The position numbers were made by a program, and so were the translations under genes. Source: Pyrenochaeta sp. MPI-SDFR-AT-0127 (lineage: Eukaryota; Ascomycota; Dothideomycetes; Pleosporales; Cucurbitariaceae). From it: a stretch of DNA of 64,000 nt. The stretch covers positions 62,001 to 126,000 of the forward strand of contig JAGTJM010000073.1 of the NCBI GenBank assembly GCA_020747015.1, read 5' to 3'. The notes under the pieces are model-generated. The model did no database searches. It was not told the DNA's origin and saw only the letters and a list, made by a program, of their open reading frames with translations. Below, one piece after another: positions 21,369 to 34,459 of the stretch; the first letter of the stretch is position 1, and every line of letters starts with the position of its first letter.

Positions 21369-23971
21369 TTGGCATCCAGGCGCACCCGACTTCACTTGTT
21401 GAAGGGACTTGAGCGAGAGCACTGCTCCCGTATGATTAGCGGAGGGCTCGTTACTTTGCCGATTGTCAGAGACTGGTCGGGGGATCACGGATCAATATAC
21501 TGTTCGCCTGTTAAAGCATGCATTACTGATAGTGGCTTAATTCAAAGTTTGTCCTTGGTTTCATCTCATTAGACGTTCTACCTCTATGATGGGTAAGACT
21601 ACGAGGTGCTTGAGGCAATTAGATTTGAGTTGGATCGGCTACGATGGAGCTTGAGCAGCGCGCGAGTTGTGGCGGTTCAGGAATAAAGTCAATGTGGCTG
21701 TATCAATAGGCCAAGTTGGGACATGAAAGCGGTACCTTTTTCCCATCTAATGGTGTGGAAATCGGTAGGCTCTTCTGCGATGTGTTGTAGGAACGTAGGA
21801 CAGCCTTTGGCGTGGCATGGGATTTATAATGCTCGTGGATATGGCCAGATCCATGATGAGCGAGAGTCACTCTGTTTCTCTCATTCAGCAATCGCGGAGC
21901 GGGGCAATCCAATTGCATGTGTGCTATTGTAGACCCCAAAACTTCTTGTAGGCCAAGCCTAGTACTGCGAGGTAAAAATTGTAATTTTGCCAGCCACCAA
22001 CCCGACTGCGGTCTTTGCGTTCTGTCCGCAAATGCGCCACCGTCCGACTGACCGCCACTGGTTGTACACCCGGCCCAGCATCTACTAGCACACCAGACCC
22101 ACCACGCGCAACGTTTCCCATGACTCGTTCACCTCTTCAGTAATTCGTACAAGCACAACCCATATAAGGGCAGCCTGGTACATGTATCAGTCACTTCTCT
22201 ATATACCTTTTTTTTATTTGGAGACACTTGCCTATAGCTGGGTAGCCGACGCACCCCGACATGCGTGGTACCAACTTCCGGCAGTTTATCCTCCCCGCGC
22301 CACAGTCTGATACCGGTCAGTCATGTCTGAACGTTACCGCTAAATTACACCTTACCGGTAGCTTCGCAAGGCCCGGTGTATGGTGGATAGTCGCCATATT
22401 CCTCACAACCTTGCTGGCGAGCTACGTTGCTTACGAACGCGCTCTGAACAAAAGGCACGACTAGCCCGAGGCCGATGACTATTGAATGAAAGAGCATGGC
22501 TACACCTAGATGATGACTAAATGATGCCGAGGAGAAGAACGTTTCCTTGAAACTGCCTACCAACAAAGAAGGACCGAAGTGCTTTACTTATACCAAGCTG
22601 CCCAATTATCCGGATAGAGGCTCGCTTGGCCGATGTACACTCGGTTCCACTGCCAAGTGAGCTCCTACTACTCACCACAAGCTCTTTCGCATTGAATTCT
22701 AGAAAGTCGAACTCAAGGCATGGCGACCACCTTGGCGAAGTACTGAGATATCCTCGGCGACGCTGATCCGGTCATACTTGTGTAGCATGACTTGGCTTGT
22801 CCATACGTAACGAGTTCTTGGCCAGAGGGAAATTCATTCTTTTCTTGGGGAAAGCGCAGAAAACCAGGAATAAAATCTCTTTGTGCATTGCTAAAATAGG
22901 GTGCACTCAATATTCCAAGCCTAGAGCGACGCCCAGCATGACGTGTGCATGGATTCACGATCTTTAGATGCGAGTTGTAAAAGGTCTTCAGGTAGCAGGA
23001 CATGGCTTCTATTAGACTATAAGCTCATGAACAGAAGGTCCCGCTTAGTAAACTCGAAGGCAAATTTCCCAGACGTGAAGCCTATCAAGACTCCAGATAA
23101 AAAGACATGGCGACATGTGTGAAGGACACTAGATTACGATACGAATTCAAGTGATCCCGTGATCAAGTAAAGCCTAAATCTGGAAATGTTCCTGCTATCG
23201 ACTTAGCCTTATCAAGCACAACTCAAGCACCTCTGTCACTCATAGAATTTTCCTGAAATGCCCAGAGCTATACCGAAATCATGGCACCTCAATCAGCATA
23301 CAGAAGATGCTCAAGTGACAAGAATCCCACAGCAAGCCCCACCTCACGCACAGCGGGACTTGATCTGCCAACATCGCACTGAGTGGCAAGAAGCTCGGCA
23401 AGTCAAGGGCCCCACCGCTTGAGAAAACAGACCAGCCAATGACGGTAAGAGCACAGCGTCACTCAGGTCGTACACGACGATATTGTACATGTCGCGCTAA
23501 GACCGCTTGATTAGGCAATGTGCTACTCAGCCTAATAGGGTAAGTCTCGTGTCTGGTAGCTTTCGTCGAGTAAGCGCTCTGAGGTTTTATTGAGAAGGAT
23601 GTCAGAAACAGTGACGTGGTACCACGAGCCATTGGCCACAGTAGATACGCGTAAGCCATTGTCCACTTTGCGGCCAAGTCATGGCACTCGTCTGGCTTCA
23701 TAGTTGCTGCGCAGATGCAGTCGTGTCACAGGTCCCCTCACTAATGCAAGCTGATTTTCGTTTGTACTCCCCTAAGAGAACGGATTGAAGCTAATGGCAA
23801 ACTTTAATGGCAATTTGTGGTACTATGTGAGCTGGGATTGGAAGTAGAGCAAACATCGTGTATTGCAAGTCAATGAATGGAAAGAGTGTAGTGTAAGGGC
23901 AACCTTGACATGCTCTTTAATACAATTCATGATATCTTACTCACAATCATGTAGCTAGTTTACTGCATCGC
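21369..23971. other. Long intergenic region with only weak coding signals
   Basis: 2.6 kb. Two overlapping weak candidates exist. On the plus strand 22261-22464 opens with ATG and has a membrane-like stretch (WWIVAIFLTTLLASYVAY). On the minus strand a frame from about 22491 begins MLFHSIVIGLGLVVPF, signal-peptide-like, and meets a GTAAGG donor at about 22352. They cannot both be real, and neither can be completed. The rest shows nothing. The right end is the 3' flank of the ubiquitin ligase gene. Confidence 0.4.
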
Positions 23972-25388
23972 TTAAATGCGATGACGGCGGCAGCTCTCGC
24001 AAACATTGACATAACAGTGGCGGCATTGCAAGATATACTTGTGGTGCCGAGCATCACAAAACTCGCACCTGAATCCACGTCTGGGCGCGCCGTCGGTGAT
24101 GCGCTGAAAGCGCCGCGAGTGCACACACTCATGGTTCTCCTGGAGTTCATTGAAGACTTCATGGACACGTTGACGTCGCTCGGCGGGAGCAAGGTGGGCT
24201 GCATCTCGTTGTACAATCTCCTCGGCGCGCTCTTCAATGCGATTCGGGTCTGCTGCTTCGCAATTGCATTCCTTCCACTGTGTGCCGCATACATAACAAA
24301 ACTCGGCACCGCAAGGACATCTGCTGTACATTAGAAGTGCCCATATTCGAGTATGATTAGACTCACGTCATGTGATTGCATCCGCTCCGGAGTTGGACCA
24401 CGCGACTGCAGGTAAAGCATGTTTGCCAACCCATGGCCCGAGCCAGCTCCCTAGTCTGTTGGAGTGATGGGTCATCAGGGCAATCAGTCTTATTATGGTA
24501 CCTATTCTTGCAAATGGCGCAGGTGTTTGTGCCGCACTGAGGGCATGTCGCACGATGGGTGCCAGCTCCAATGTTAGATGGCACAATGAACACGCCACAA
24601 TTATGGTTGCTGCAATAGGTCCTGTTGTGTGTTTTATACTCGATCGTGGCTAATTCGAATGTAGCCAGGTCATTGACATCCATATGTTTAGCCACCTTCG
24701 CCAGCGGAATGGGATTTCTGCAGCACTTGGGTGGATAAAGGCCCTCATCCTTTGTGGACTGCATGAAGAGAGTTTTAATGCAGTCTGCACAGTACCGGTG
24801 ATCGCACTCCACAGTGACCATAAAAGCTCGGGGGAACCGACCTGTACAGGCAACGCAATGAAACTCCATAGAGAGCTTCTTCATGATATCAGCTTGCCGC
24901 TCAGTGTATGTCATAGAAGGGCCGGCGCCCGACTCGTCGTCTGAAAATTCGGTGATAGATTGATAAGCAATGTTGCCAGATATCGTAGGCATCCAGTCCT
25001 CTATGTCTTCCCCGATTGTAGTGTGCATGGAAGGTGGAGGTGGCTCAATGTCAGGGTCATTGTTGCTCAGTTCAACTGCAAAGCGATGATCGTCGTGAGC
25101 ACGAACGTCCTGCGATGTGATATCACCAATGAGCAGCCCATCGGAGTGCACAGCAGCACCGATGCTTTGAGCTAGCTTTTGATCGTCCAAGAAGGTCTTA
25201 TAGCTTTGCAATTCACTTTGAAAGCTTGCAAAAGCGACCTCGAAATTGGGAGGGTGATTGACTGGGTGCTTTCCCTTTCCAGTCTGCGAATGAAGCCCAA
25301 GTTCTTCCAATTGGAATGACAAGGCAACGAGTTCGTCATCGAGAAGAGTCGGATGGAAGGGTTGAACAGGCATGGTGGAAGAGCTCAT
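23972..25388 (-). CDS. RBR (RING-between-RING) E3 ubiquitin ligase
   Basis: Transfers ubiquitin from an E2 to a substrate by way of a Cys thioester. 456 residues in two exons, 24367-25388 and 23972-24320, with a 46-base intron inside RING2. RING1 starts near residue 180 (CVACTGRFPRAF..CDHRYCADC), the IBR holds CSNHNCG and CPQCGTNTCAIC..H..DC, and RING2 is CFTCSRVVQLRSGCNHMTC then CGAEFCYVCG. The Cys of GCNHMTC (about residue 338) is at the catalytic position. More Cys/His pairs follow at the C terminus (CEFC..CRHCYVNVCESC), which is typical of fungal RBR proteins. The N-terminal 170 residues are acidic and without a known domain. The substrate is unknown. Divergent from the App1-like gene. 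Confidence 0.9.
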
Positions 25389-26441
25389 AATGATTAATTG
25401 TGAGAGTGCAAGGGTAGAGTATGTAGAGATGTGAAAGGAAGGCTTCAGAGTATTGCTGCTTCAGTCAAGGCTAAGGTTGAAGCTATTTGGCTTTCTAGGC
25501 GGGGTCAACTGAGTTTTGTTAGGCATGGAGGGAATGTGGGCTTCTTGTGTCACATCATGCAAGGCATGCAGTGCGCTCCTCAGCGATATATTTTATCTCG
25601 TCAGTCGCGTACTGTGTGACTGGCACAGGATTTTGCTTGGCCTTCAAATTTCGGGACATGTTCTCTGAGTACTTCTGTCCCCAATCAATCAACTGTCCGA
25701 AAAGTTTCGACATATTGCGTGGCGCTCGGTGTACATGACTGTCGAGGGGAGGAGATATGCAGGTGACTGTTTCGTGGTGAACAGCACTAGAGCTTGGTCG
25801 TGTGTGGCATCGGTCAAGGATCCTTTACCAACAGGCATTCTGTTCATCGATCTGTTCATTCATTAGACGGTGCCTGGAAGATGCTTTGATGTCTGTGCTG
25901 GTTTGGAGAGGCGGAGGAATCAATCTTGTGATGGACCGTGCATGGTAGCCAGAAGGAGCCAACCACTCTGTCGTCAATGCCAATGAGCGCACGATACGAC
26001 TGCATACGAGACGTGCACACGCTAGGTCCGTTCAGCTCTCCACGTTTCGCGATCTCTAAGAATCGCTCCGATGGCAGGACGAGGGAATCAGGATCTCAAA
26101 CGCGGCTGCTAGCTGGTTGCGGCTAAGGCGAAATAAGCTTTCCCCCAGATTGCCGGGCAGGAATGACCCAGTGACATCATCTTGGTCCCTGCAGCAGCCA
26201 ACAAACACCAGGCCCGGCCAATTTGACGTGAAACCTGCTGGCGGGAATATTCATCACGAACCGCGCCGCCAACTTGTCTACTTCTCCTCTCTCCTCCTTG
26301 TATTCTTCCCTTCTTCCCTCCCTCTCCTGGCGAGTCTGTCGCTTCGACCTCAATTGGGCGGTGTTTTGTACCCAGCGAGACCAGCACGCCTTTGCCCTGC
26401 CCCTTGTCCTCCCGGATTGACAGCAACAACACGCTGCAAAC
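25389..26441. promoter_or_regulatory. Shared upstream region of two divergent genes
   Basis: A 1.05 kb gap between the RBR ligase gene (-) and the App1-like gene (+). A CT-rich stretch (about 26275-26345) lies just ahead of the App1-like start, as is common in fungal promoters. No gene recognised. Confidence 0.4.
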
Positions 26442-28073
26442 ATGGCATTCCAACGCTTCTCGCAGCACGCACTGCTGCTGAGCACCACGCTAGCTTTTGC
26501 CCATGCAATTGCTCTACCAGAGGCAACACCGGTGCCTGCAAAGGTCCAAGTGCGCGCGCCTGTCGTTACACCCGCGGCAATCCGGTTCGACGGCCAGCAC
26601 AGCTACGTGCAGCGACGCGACATTCTCGACCAGATCAAGAGCGGCGTAGACGGCATTGCGCATTCGTGGGCGAGCGTGCTGGGAACGGATCTCCCCAGCT
26701 TCTTCACCGAAGGTAAGCCCGCCATTTGGACCCGAAGCTTTTGCTGGGCGAAGCTTGTTGCTGACTAGCTCCCAGGCGTTCCTGGCTGGTTCGAAGGCCT
26801 CCCCACCGGCACCCAGGTGCTGTCGAGCCTCAACATCGGCGACGACGACTTGGCTGCCAAGCCCACCGAAGTCCTCAACATCCCCCCGTACGCGAATTGG
26901 ACAGACCAGGGCTGGAATGTCCGCTTCCATGGCAATGTCTACAAGTTCCCAGACATTGAGCAGAGCAAGGTCGACGACCTGGCCAATGTCTTCCTCATCG
27001 ACACAAGCGTTGCCCAGCTGCCGCCAGACCAGCAGGCTCAAGCGCGCAACCTGACGCGATCTATTTTCATCGTCCAGCAAGGAGATGTCAATGTCACCAT
27101 GTCGCTCGAGCCTGCGCCGTCGCAGGGTGGCGACGGCGAACCAGGCGGCGGCAACGCCATCACCGCTCCTGGCGGCACCCAAAACCTCACGCTTCCCTAC
27201 CCAACCACCGACCAGGGTGACTTTGATGTCTTCCTGCCCATTCAGCAGAACGGATTACTGCCTGGCAACGAGACCAACAACGTGCAGCGGCTGAATGTCT
27301 ACACCAACGGCACATTGAGTGGAAACGCCACGGCCTTTCTGGTTCCAACCGAAGGTATCACCTTCATCTCTGACATTGACGACATCCTCCGTGTCACCAA
27401 GATCTACGACCCCAAAGAAGGCCTCCTGAATTCGTTTGCCCGCCCCTTCACCCCGTGGTTGAACATGCCTGACATCTATGCCAACTGGTCACGCACCCTC
27501 CCCAACAACACGCACTTCCATTACCTCACAACAACTCCTGAGCAGGCTACCCGCCTCTACATGGACTTCATCTACAAGACCTACCCCGGCGGTTCTTTCG
27601 ACACCCGACCTCTCAACTTCTCCGACATCAAGGCAACCCTGTCCATTCGCATGTTCCTCCTGCAAAAGGTCTTCCACACTTTCCCGAAGAGGAAGTTTGT
27701 CTTGGTCGCCGACACTTCTAACAGCGACGTCATGAAGGCGTACCCTCAACTCGCTCACGACTATCCCCAACAGGTTCAATGCATCCTTCTCCGCAACACC
27801 TCAGCTACGGACAAGGATATGTGGTTCCCATACAATACCGAAGGGTTCAAGGGCTTGAACAACAAGAGCTACATGTTCTTCCGTGAGCCGAACGACTTGA
27901 CAGGCCTCGATATCGCAAACGGCCAGTGTCTGAACACCACTATCCCGCAAAACGTTACCTTCTCGAGACAAGCTGAGATCTTGGGCATCCATGGTGCAGG
28001 CGGTAGGCTTCAGGGAAGCGCAACCATCAGCCTCGTAGTTGCTCTCATGGCTGCTTTGTTCATGTCGTTGTGA
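26442..28073 (+). CDS. Secreted App1-like phosphatidate phosphatase, probably GPI-anchored
   Basis: App1-type enzymes dephosphorylate phosphatidic acid with a DxDx active site. Exons 26442-26712 and 26776-28073 (63-base intron) encode 522 residues. Residues 1-22 form a signal peptide (LLLSTTLAFAHAIA). The catalytic DUF2183 domain is at about 300-450, with FISDIDDILRVTKIYDP carrying the nucleophile Asp, then FHYLTTTPEQ, PLNFSDIKATLS and FPKRKFVLVADTSNSD. More than ten N-x-S/T sites and a C-terminal hydrophobic tail (LVVALMAALFMSL) point to a secreted, glycosylated and perhaps GPI-anchored enzyme. Yeast App1 is cytosolic and tied to actin patches, so an extracellular form must have another job. 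Such secreted homologues are common in filamentous fungi. Confidence 0.88.
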
Positions 28074-28708
28074 GCGTCGAGAGGTGGAGATACCTGCTTG
28101 TTTGTATTTCGCTAAGGAGGCACGCTGTAACGTTGGAGTGCGATGAAGATTTACGAAGCATGGAGTTTTGGCTTTAAGCGCTGGGGTTTGGGTTTCAATG
28201 TAACATTTGTTTAATCCGCATGCTCTGTGAGTATTCTGTGTATAGCTTTTTCAGAGTCAATTCAGATTTTGCGTTGTTCAATGAGACTTTTGCTACTACA
28301 AAGAGAGATTTAAGTGTCAGGTTTTTTGTAGTTGTGTCTTTGCAAATCGACAGAAGCAATTCTCATCGCTGAGACATCAATGAGACAGTAGAGGCCTCTT
28401 CAGGTGTCTCTCGACCGTCCTAAGAGTCATCCGTGAATCCCGATAAAGACGGCAGTTGTTAGAATGGTCATCCCGGTTTTTAGCCTTTCTTCTCTCACTT
28501 TGTACTCACCAAGACGCCCATTCAATTCCCTGCAACATACGCAAGATCCAGTGCTCTACTTAGGAACAAGAACACACCAGTGATCCAGCCAAATCACCAA
28601 CAAAACCTTGACTTGTATAACACAAAACGGACTCACCGCACGACACACCATCACTAAACTCGTACTCAGACCTCTTATCTAAACTAGCACTAGCAGAAGC
28701 AACGCTTC
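28074..28708. other. Intergenic region
   Basis: 3' flank of the App1-like gene followed by the possible promoter of the small gene at 28709. Nothing else seen. Confidence 0.5.
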
Positions 28709-29203
28709 ATGACTACCAACCCTGACATTGATGGCGATGGCTTATGTGAACAGAACATACCCAATATATCAGCTCTACACGCAACCTTCCACCACCTCCG
28801 CCTCACCGATCACTTCAACACTTCTCGAGGGTACGATTGCGGTGCTGTAGAGTCAAGCCCTTCGCCACAGTTTCGCCCTGTCGACTATGGTCGCAAGACT
28901 TTACAGACGAGGACTACTAATGTGCTGGTTCATAGCACTCGCTCTGACGCTCAAGTAAAAGTTCATCGGTTGTCGGAAAAGCGTGCAAGCGAATGTGGTG
29001 GATTTCCCACTCGTCACCCGCCTGTACTGCGTCGTCCGATTACTCCAGAGTCACCGCTAGGACGTCAAAGGTGGTCTTGTCCTAGCTTACCGTCTAGCGT
29101 CAGCTTGAGCTTGAGTTCGATCTCTTCTGGCGATAGCAAGGGCGGTGATGACGGAGAAGCCAACCACTCCATACATAGAATGGAAGAGGATCCGCGAACT
29201 TGA
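28709..29203 (+). CDS. Small hypothetical protein
   Basis: An ATG-started frame of 164 codons between two confident genes. The product is hydrophilic, with a Ser-rich C-terminal patch (SLPSSVSLSLSSIS) followed by an acidic tail. No signal peptide, membrane segment or domain. It converges on the peptide transporter gene with a gap of about 270 bases. The length is only modestly above chance for this GC content, so it may be a lineage-specific gene or not a gene. Confidence 0.4.
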   Translation: MTTNPDIDGDGLCEQNIPNISALHATFHHLRLTDHFNTSRGYDCGAVESSPSPQFRPVDYGRKTLQTRTTNVLVHSTRSDAQVKVHRLSEKRASECGGFPTRHPPVLRRPITPESPLGRQRWSCPSLPSSVSLSLSSISSGDSKGGDDGEANHSIHRMEEDPRT

Positions 29204-29471
29204 TTATGGACATTGTGTTGTGCGGCCTCTGTTGGTAGGGGAAATTAGTGAAAAGTAATGGGATGCTTGCAGGGCTCAACATCCGCGAATCTTGCTTCGC
29301 ATCGAAACTCAAGTGACTTTTCGCGTTTGATGATACTGGGCGACGGCATGCTCTCAATTAGCATCATTTGATAATGAGTAAAACTCCTTGCCAATTGTTT
29401 CAAGTATTAAATTCACGGTAGAACGTTCTATACTTCTTTCCAAGAGCGAACTCATAAATGCATCAAATCTT

Positions 29472-31351
29472 TCAAACATCGCGATGCCTCCTCCCACCAT
29501 CTTCATCGCCGCTGTAGTATCCGTCATCATCTCCACTCCCCCTCTCCACCAATTCAAATTCCTCCGCACTCTCCACAATCTTCTTCGCTCCGTCGTCAAC
29601 ATCTTTGAACATGCGATGAAAGATATAACCGGCCCCGGCGGCCAGCAACGCCAATCCAAAATACAGCCATTGCAAGTACGGATCTCTGGCTAGTGGCGCA
29701 ATCAAAATACCTAGGGCACTGCCGCCTGCTGACGTGAGAAGGAAGAGACTCATAATGAAGCTCTTCATGTTCTCTGGTGCCTTCGCGTATGCGAGTTCTA
29801 GGCCTGTGATGCTGGCGAGAATCTCACTCAGCGCAACGAGTATGTATGCTGGTGCTTGCCACGCTACATGGACTTCATTGGGGTTGTATCTCCCTTCGCT
29901 GGCTCCAATCTTACCAGCGTCACACTTCAATGGATGGGAATAGCATGGTGGTGCCGAGTAGATGAAATACTGTAAACCTCCAGCATACAGCATGGCAAGC
30001 GCAGCGATGAGGAACCCAAGTGTGATGCGAGTGATTGGTGTGAATGCGAAATGTAAACGCGTGCGAATAAAAGGGTATATCAGCCGGTCCATGACTGGAA
30101 TGAGCAGAATGATGGTGATTGGGTCGATATTGGGAAGGATGTCGTTGGGAAGGCCATGTAGCTGCATTTGGCCAGCTGTCGGAGCGTTAGCAGGGAACAT
30201 AATTCAGTGACGCGGCAGAGGCATGTACCTTGCGAGACGAAATTGTTCATCATCTGTGAGTATGTGACCCAATAAATGGGGAAGAAGAGGAACACCTTGC
30301 ACGCCACCAGCGCCGTCTTTAGCTCGTCGATGAACTTGTCGTCCCAGTTTATGCTCCGTCTGCCTCTTCCATGCTCTTGCTGAGAGTGTTTAGCCTTTTC
30401 CAAGTCCCCGCCATTTCTAATCGCGATCCAGAGAGCTCGGAAGCAATTTCCAATCACGCCACCCTGTGGTGGCTTAATGATATACCTCTTCTTTCCGCTC
30501 ACCAGTACCACGTAGCCAGCACAGAACATGATCAATGGAAGCAGATACGCGCTCCAGAATCCAACGTGCAGCTCCAACATCGTTGTCGCGATCGCCGAGA
30601 TTGAACCCACGTTGATGCACATGTAGAACACCATGTACACACGCTGCACAGTGACTTCTGGATCTATAATCACCTGTTTCCCATTGCGAAGAGTCTTGAC
30701 GAAGGGTTTGTTAGAGCGAACCTGCTCTGCGATCAAAGGTGAGACGTTGCTCTTGATACCACCCGTGCCGAGACCAATGACTACCATAGCCACAACGAGG
30801 CCTGGGAATGCCGCACCACGTTCAATACACCATGGCAGACTCGTGATGAACAGAATCGCGATTCCAATCATGTACACAACACTGAACCACTTGATAGTAG
30901 CATACTTCCCCAAGTACTGATCCGCAACCACGGCCCCTAAGATTGGTGTGAGGTAGCACCAAAACTGGAAGAAATTGGTCATTGCAGTCGCCCCAGCTTG
31001 CCTAAGCCCGAGTGCGCCGGGGAGTCCATTCGCGTCGTGGTACCCATTCGCGATGTAGTTTTGGAAAGGTCCGGACAGTCCGTAGTAAGCAAAACGCTCG
31101 CAGAGCTCTACAATGGCGACCAGAAATGCGCCGTAGGGGAGAGTATCGGCTACTTTTGGCAGGAATAGCAAATCCTCTGGCGTAGGGACAGATCCGATAT
31201 GAACTGGAGCTCCGAGTTGTTGTGCGTCTTCGTTGTTGTTTGCGACTTCTTTTCCATGCGCTGTCAGCTCTGCGCTTGCATCCTCAGTTTGCGCAACAGT
31301 GGTATATGCGCCTAGCCCCTCACTATTTCTTGAACGCCATGCTGGGGGCAT
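29472..31351 (-). CDS. PTR2-type proton-coupled peptide transporter
   Basis: POT/PTR family carrier that imports di- and tripeptides with protons across the plasma membrane. Exons 30229-31351 and 29472-30175 (53-base intron) encode 608 residues. Family marks are ELCERFAYYGL in the first membrane helix, NFFQFWCYLTPILGAVVADQ (the PTR2 signature), GTGGIKSNVSP and the second signature FYMCINVGS. About 12 membrane helices are visible, with the usual charged loop (about 320-350) in the middle. The first in-frame ATG is at 31351. A short upstream exon from ATG 31468 could splice into it and add about 16 residues (GTGATG donor, weak). Confidence 0.9.
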
Positions 31352-31795
31352 TCTTGAAATCTCATGCAAACGAACGTCCAATTGGTGTAGCTTGCCTCTT
31401 CCAGGTAGCGCTTATCATCACCGCCTTGAGTGATGGAAATCAATGTCTCTGCCCTCAATATCGCTCATAGCAGACATGCGTCCTGACAAATACAGCAGAT
31501 TCAAAGAGTAGCACAAGCATGCGAGGCGACCATGTGGGCAGGTTGGAGATGGTCGACGTTGTCAAAGGGCTGAAGACACGATGCGCGTTCACGGAGGTGA
31601 GACGAGGCCCACTTCGAACTAGGCCGAATTCGGCACTGAATACGCGCCACCCACTAGCCACGTTAGAAACTGTAAGACGCAATATGCAGACGTTCTTGGG
31701 ACGTTGGCCAAGGCATGTATGTTTTCCTCCATACTTGAGTTGCTGATATAGAAAACAGCCTCTCGGGTATCGTGTCTCCTAATAGGAGGACTCTA
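31352..31795. other. Intergenic region
   Basis: 5' flank of the peptide transporter, possibly including a small first exon near 31420-31468, and the 3' flank of CHL1. No other gene recognised. Confidence 0.45.
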
Positions 31796-34459
31796 TCAGG
31801 TCTTCGCAGCAAAGAAAGTATCCACCCTTCCCATCATGTCCTTCACGCCTATCCCAGCCACCAAACTACCACGAATCCATTTTGGCAGCTTGTCCTGGAT
31901 GCGTTTGCTGCCGTATCGTTTATCTAACATCAGAATCGCCGCATAATCCCCTTTATGTCTGATTGCTCTACCAATACATTGATTGACAGCTCGCATACAC
32001 ACATTCTCGTAGAAATCTCGGGCTGCGGCTTTACCATCACCACCATTGTCCACTTCTTTATTCGAGATATATTGCATCTTTGCCTTCCATTCTGCTGAAT
32101 TTGGGTTCGGGAATGGTAAGCCGACAACGGCAACGCCACGGCCGAGCGCATCACTAAAGTTGATGCCTTCCGAAAGAGTGCCGCCTATTACAGCAAAGAG
32201 GAGGGCGCCACGTCCTTTGCCGCTTGCGATAGCGGTGCTGTACGCTGTGAGAACAGAGTCCACGGCGGCTTCTTTGGACAATTGGGTTTGATCCTGCGCT
32301 TGCCGCTGACTACGCTGTTCAAGGAAGATGGGTTTTGTTTGCGTAAAGAGCTCCCAAAATGTCTGCTTTGATGGCAAGGGGCAGATGCGCTTCCAGGCGG
32401 CAACACAAGTGTCGAGGTATGAGTAACTGGGAAAAAATACGACTACACCATCAGGAATATGCTGTGCAAAGTTGAGAACGGCATCACCTAGATCGGTAAT
32501 TGTCGTCTCTTTGTTTCGACCTTCGAATGTAAAGTCAAAGTCTTGGCGGCTTGAAGCCTGGACGACGGCAGCAGCGAGAAGATTTGAAGGCGGAATGACA
32601 TGACCACATGAGAGCGTCATCACCTTGGAAGAGTCGAGGTATGAGAGCAGATGCTGCTCGTAGTCGCTCATTGGTGACATTGTACCACCGGCTAGAACTA
32701 CCGCTCTCGCTTCTTCCACGATGTCCTTGAAATGGAAGGTCGGATCCAGGAGCATGTACCGTAATGAGATGCTCAAATTATCTTCTTTCGCATAGAAGAA
32801 GCGACCCTCAACAGAAGGGTTCATTAATGACAAGAGAAAAGCTTGAACGTGCATTAAGACGGGTACGTTCTGTCTAGGAGATGGTTTGGCTGGCCCTTTT
32901 ACGCCACCCTTCACTGTCACTAGCAGGCTACCCGTCGCCGTCTGCTCGGAGTATGTTGTGTATCCGTCGACCTTCCTCGCAAGCTTGCTCTCCTGAAGAT
33001 ATGCGTTGAGCTTGAAGATGTTGATCTGGTCAACGCCTTTTCCAGACATAATGGACGCCATGTCAACCAAGCCGTCACTTGTCCTCGGGTTGCTATCGAT
33101 TGTTTGTAGGTATGCGACAATTGAGTCGAGGATTCTGATCGTTTGAGCAACATAAACGCGATTTTTTCCCTTGAGCTTGTTTCGAAACCTTTGCAGGTAA
33201 AGTGTGAGCTGGGACCGTGCTTGCTGTACTTGATCGAGAGTCACAGAGACGGAGTAGATCCCAGATATAGCATCCATGAGGTTGTGTGCTTCATCGATAA
33301 TGACGACATGACCTTTGAGTGACAGACCGAGTGCTTCTCGAGCTGTTCGCTGGAGAAGGAGAGGGTACGGTAGTGTCACAACCTTCGGTGGTTAGCACAA
33401 TCGTCTTATGAGCATTCTGATGTTATATTGACCCACCTCGCAGTGCTTTGTTACTGGCCGAGACGCATAATATGGGCAAATTCCTAGCTTTTTCCCTAGT
33501 GACCCTAGATCCTCTATGTCTCTGATCTTCGCAAGGGCATGGTCCCGGAAATCGTTTGCTACGGCCTCACTTTCTTTGGTCGGCATATGAGGGCATCGGA
33601 TGTCCGTATTTTTGTTCTGTTGTAGCTCAAGACACCGTTCGTTGATAGCGGTAGCGTTCCCGAGCCGGGTGACATTGCGGTTGATGCAGAGATTCTTCCT
33701 AGAGCCCAAAGTAAGGTACTTCACGTCTTCTATAATATCAGTCTCATCATTGCTATTCATATCATCATCGCCAGCGATTGCAGGTGGCATTTTGACCCGC
33801 CCAAGCTCGCTTGAGAACTGACTTAGCTGCGAATGCGTTCTGGAGCAGAAAAAGATTTTTGTCTCGTCGGGTGTTTCTCCTTCTTCCCGTGAAACCTCCG
33901 CGGAGAATCCCAGCCTCTGCATCAGTGCTTGAGTTTCCGCCGAAAGCCCGGAATCGTTGAAAGTGCCTATTCGTGTTCTTCTGTTCGACTCTTCATCACT
34001 TTCATAGTCCTCCAAGGCAAACTGGGCCTCATCATCATCGTGGCGCGTCTCGTCCAGCGTAAGCTTCTGCCTCTTATACCGTGGCTCATCATTCTCATAG
34101 CGCTCTTTGGCTCTCCTCTCTTTGATCTTTATTTTTGCAAGGCGTTCGTTCAGGTCCTGCCGGCGACGGAAGGCTTCCTGCCTTTTTTGCTTCTGCGCAT
34201 GTTCAAGGATCCAAGCGGGTTCGTCGCCACTCGCCGCATCAACTTTGAACCCTTCTTCAAAAGTCTGTCTTTTGTGGTCGCGCAGCCAGGTCAATGACCC
34301 GCAGATCAAACTCAATGACTTGCCTGTGCCGGTTGGTGATTCGAAAATCCCTACTTTGCTCTCTTCTAGGCATGTATACACAGCGGTCATGAACTCTTTC
34401 TGAATATCATACGGCACGTATGGGTGATGAAAATTTCGTTCTTTGTTGTTGTCGTTCAT
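31796..34459 (-). CDS. CHL1: CHL1/DDX11-type iron-sulphur DNA helicase
   Basis: Superfamily 2 XPD-like 5'-3' DNA helicase that acts with the replication fork in sister-chromatid cohesion. Exons 33437-34459 and 31796-33382 (54-base intron) encode 869 residues from MNDNNKERNFHHPYVPYDIQ. Walker A is ESPTGTGKS (about residue 42). Four Cys for the 4Fe-4S cluster lie at NLCIN, ERCLEL, IRCPHM and GICPYY. The DEAH box is IIDEAHNL, just after the intron, and motif VI is QCIGRAIRHKGDYA. The order of domains and total length fit fungal Chl1. A charged insert (RRQDLNERLAKIKIKERRAK) between motifs I and Ia is usual in the family and distinguishes it from XPD and RTEL1. Confidence 0.92.
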
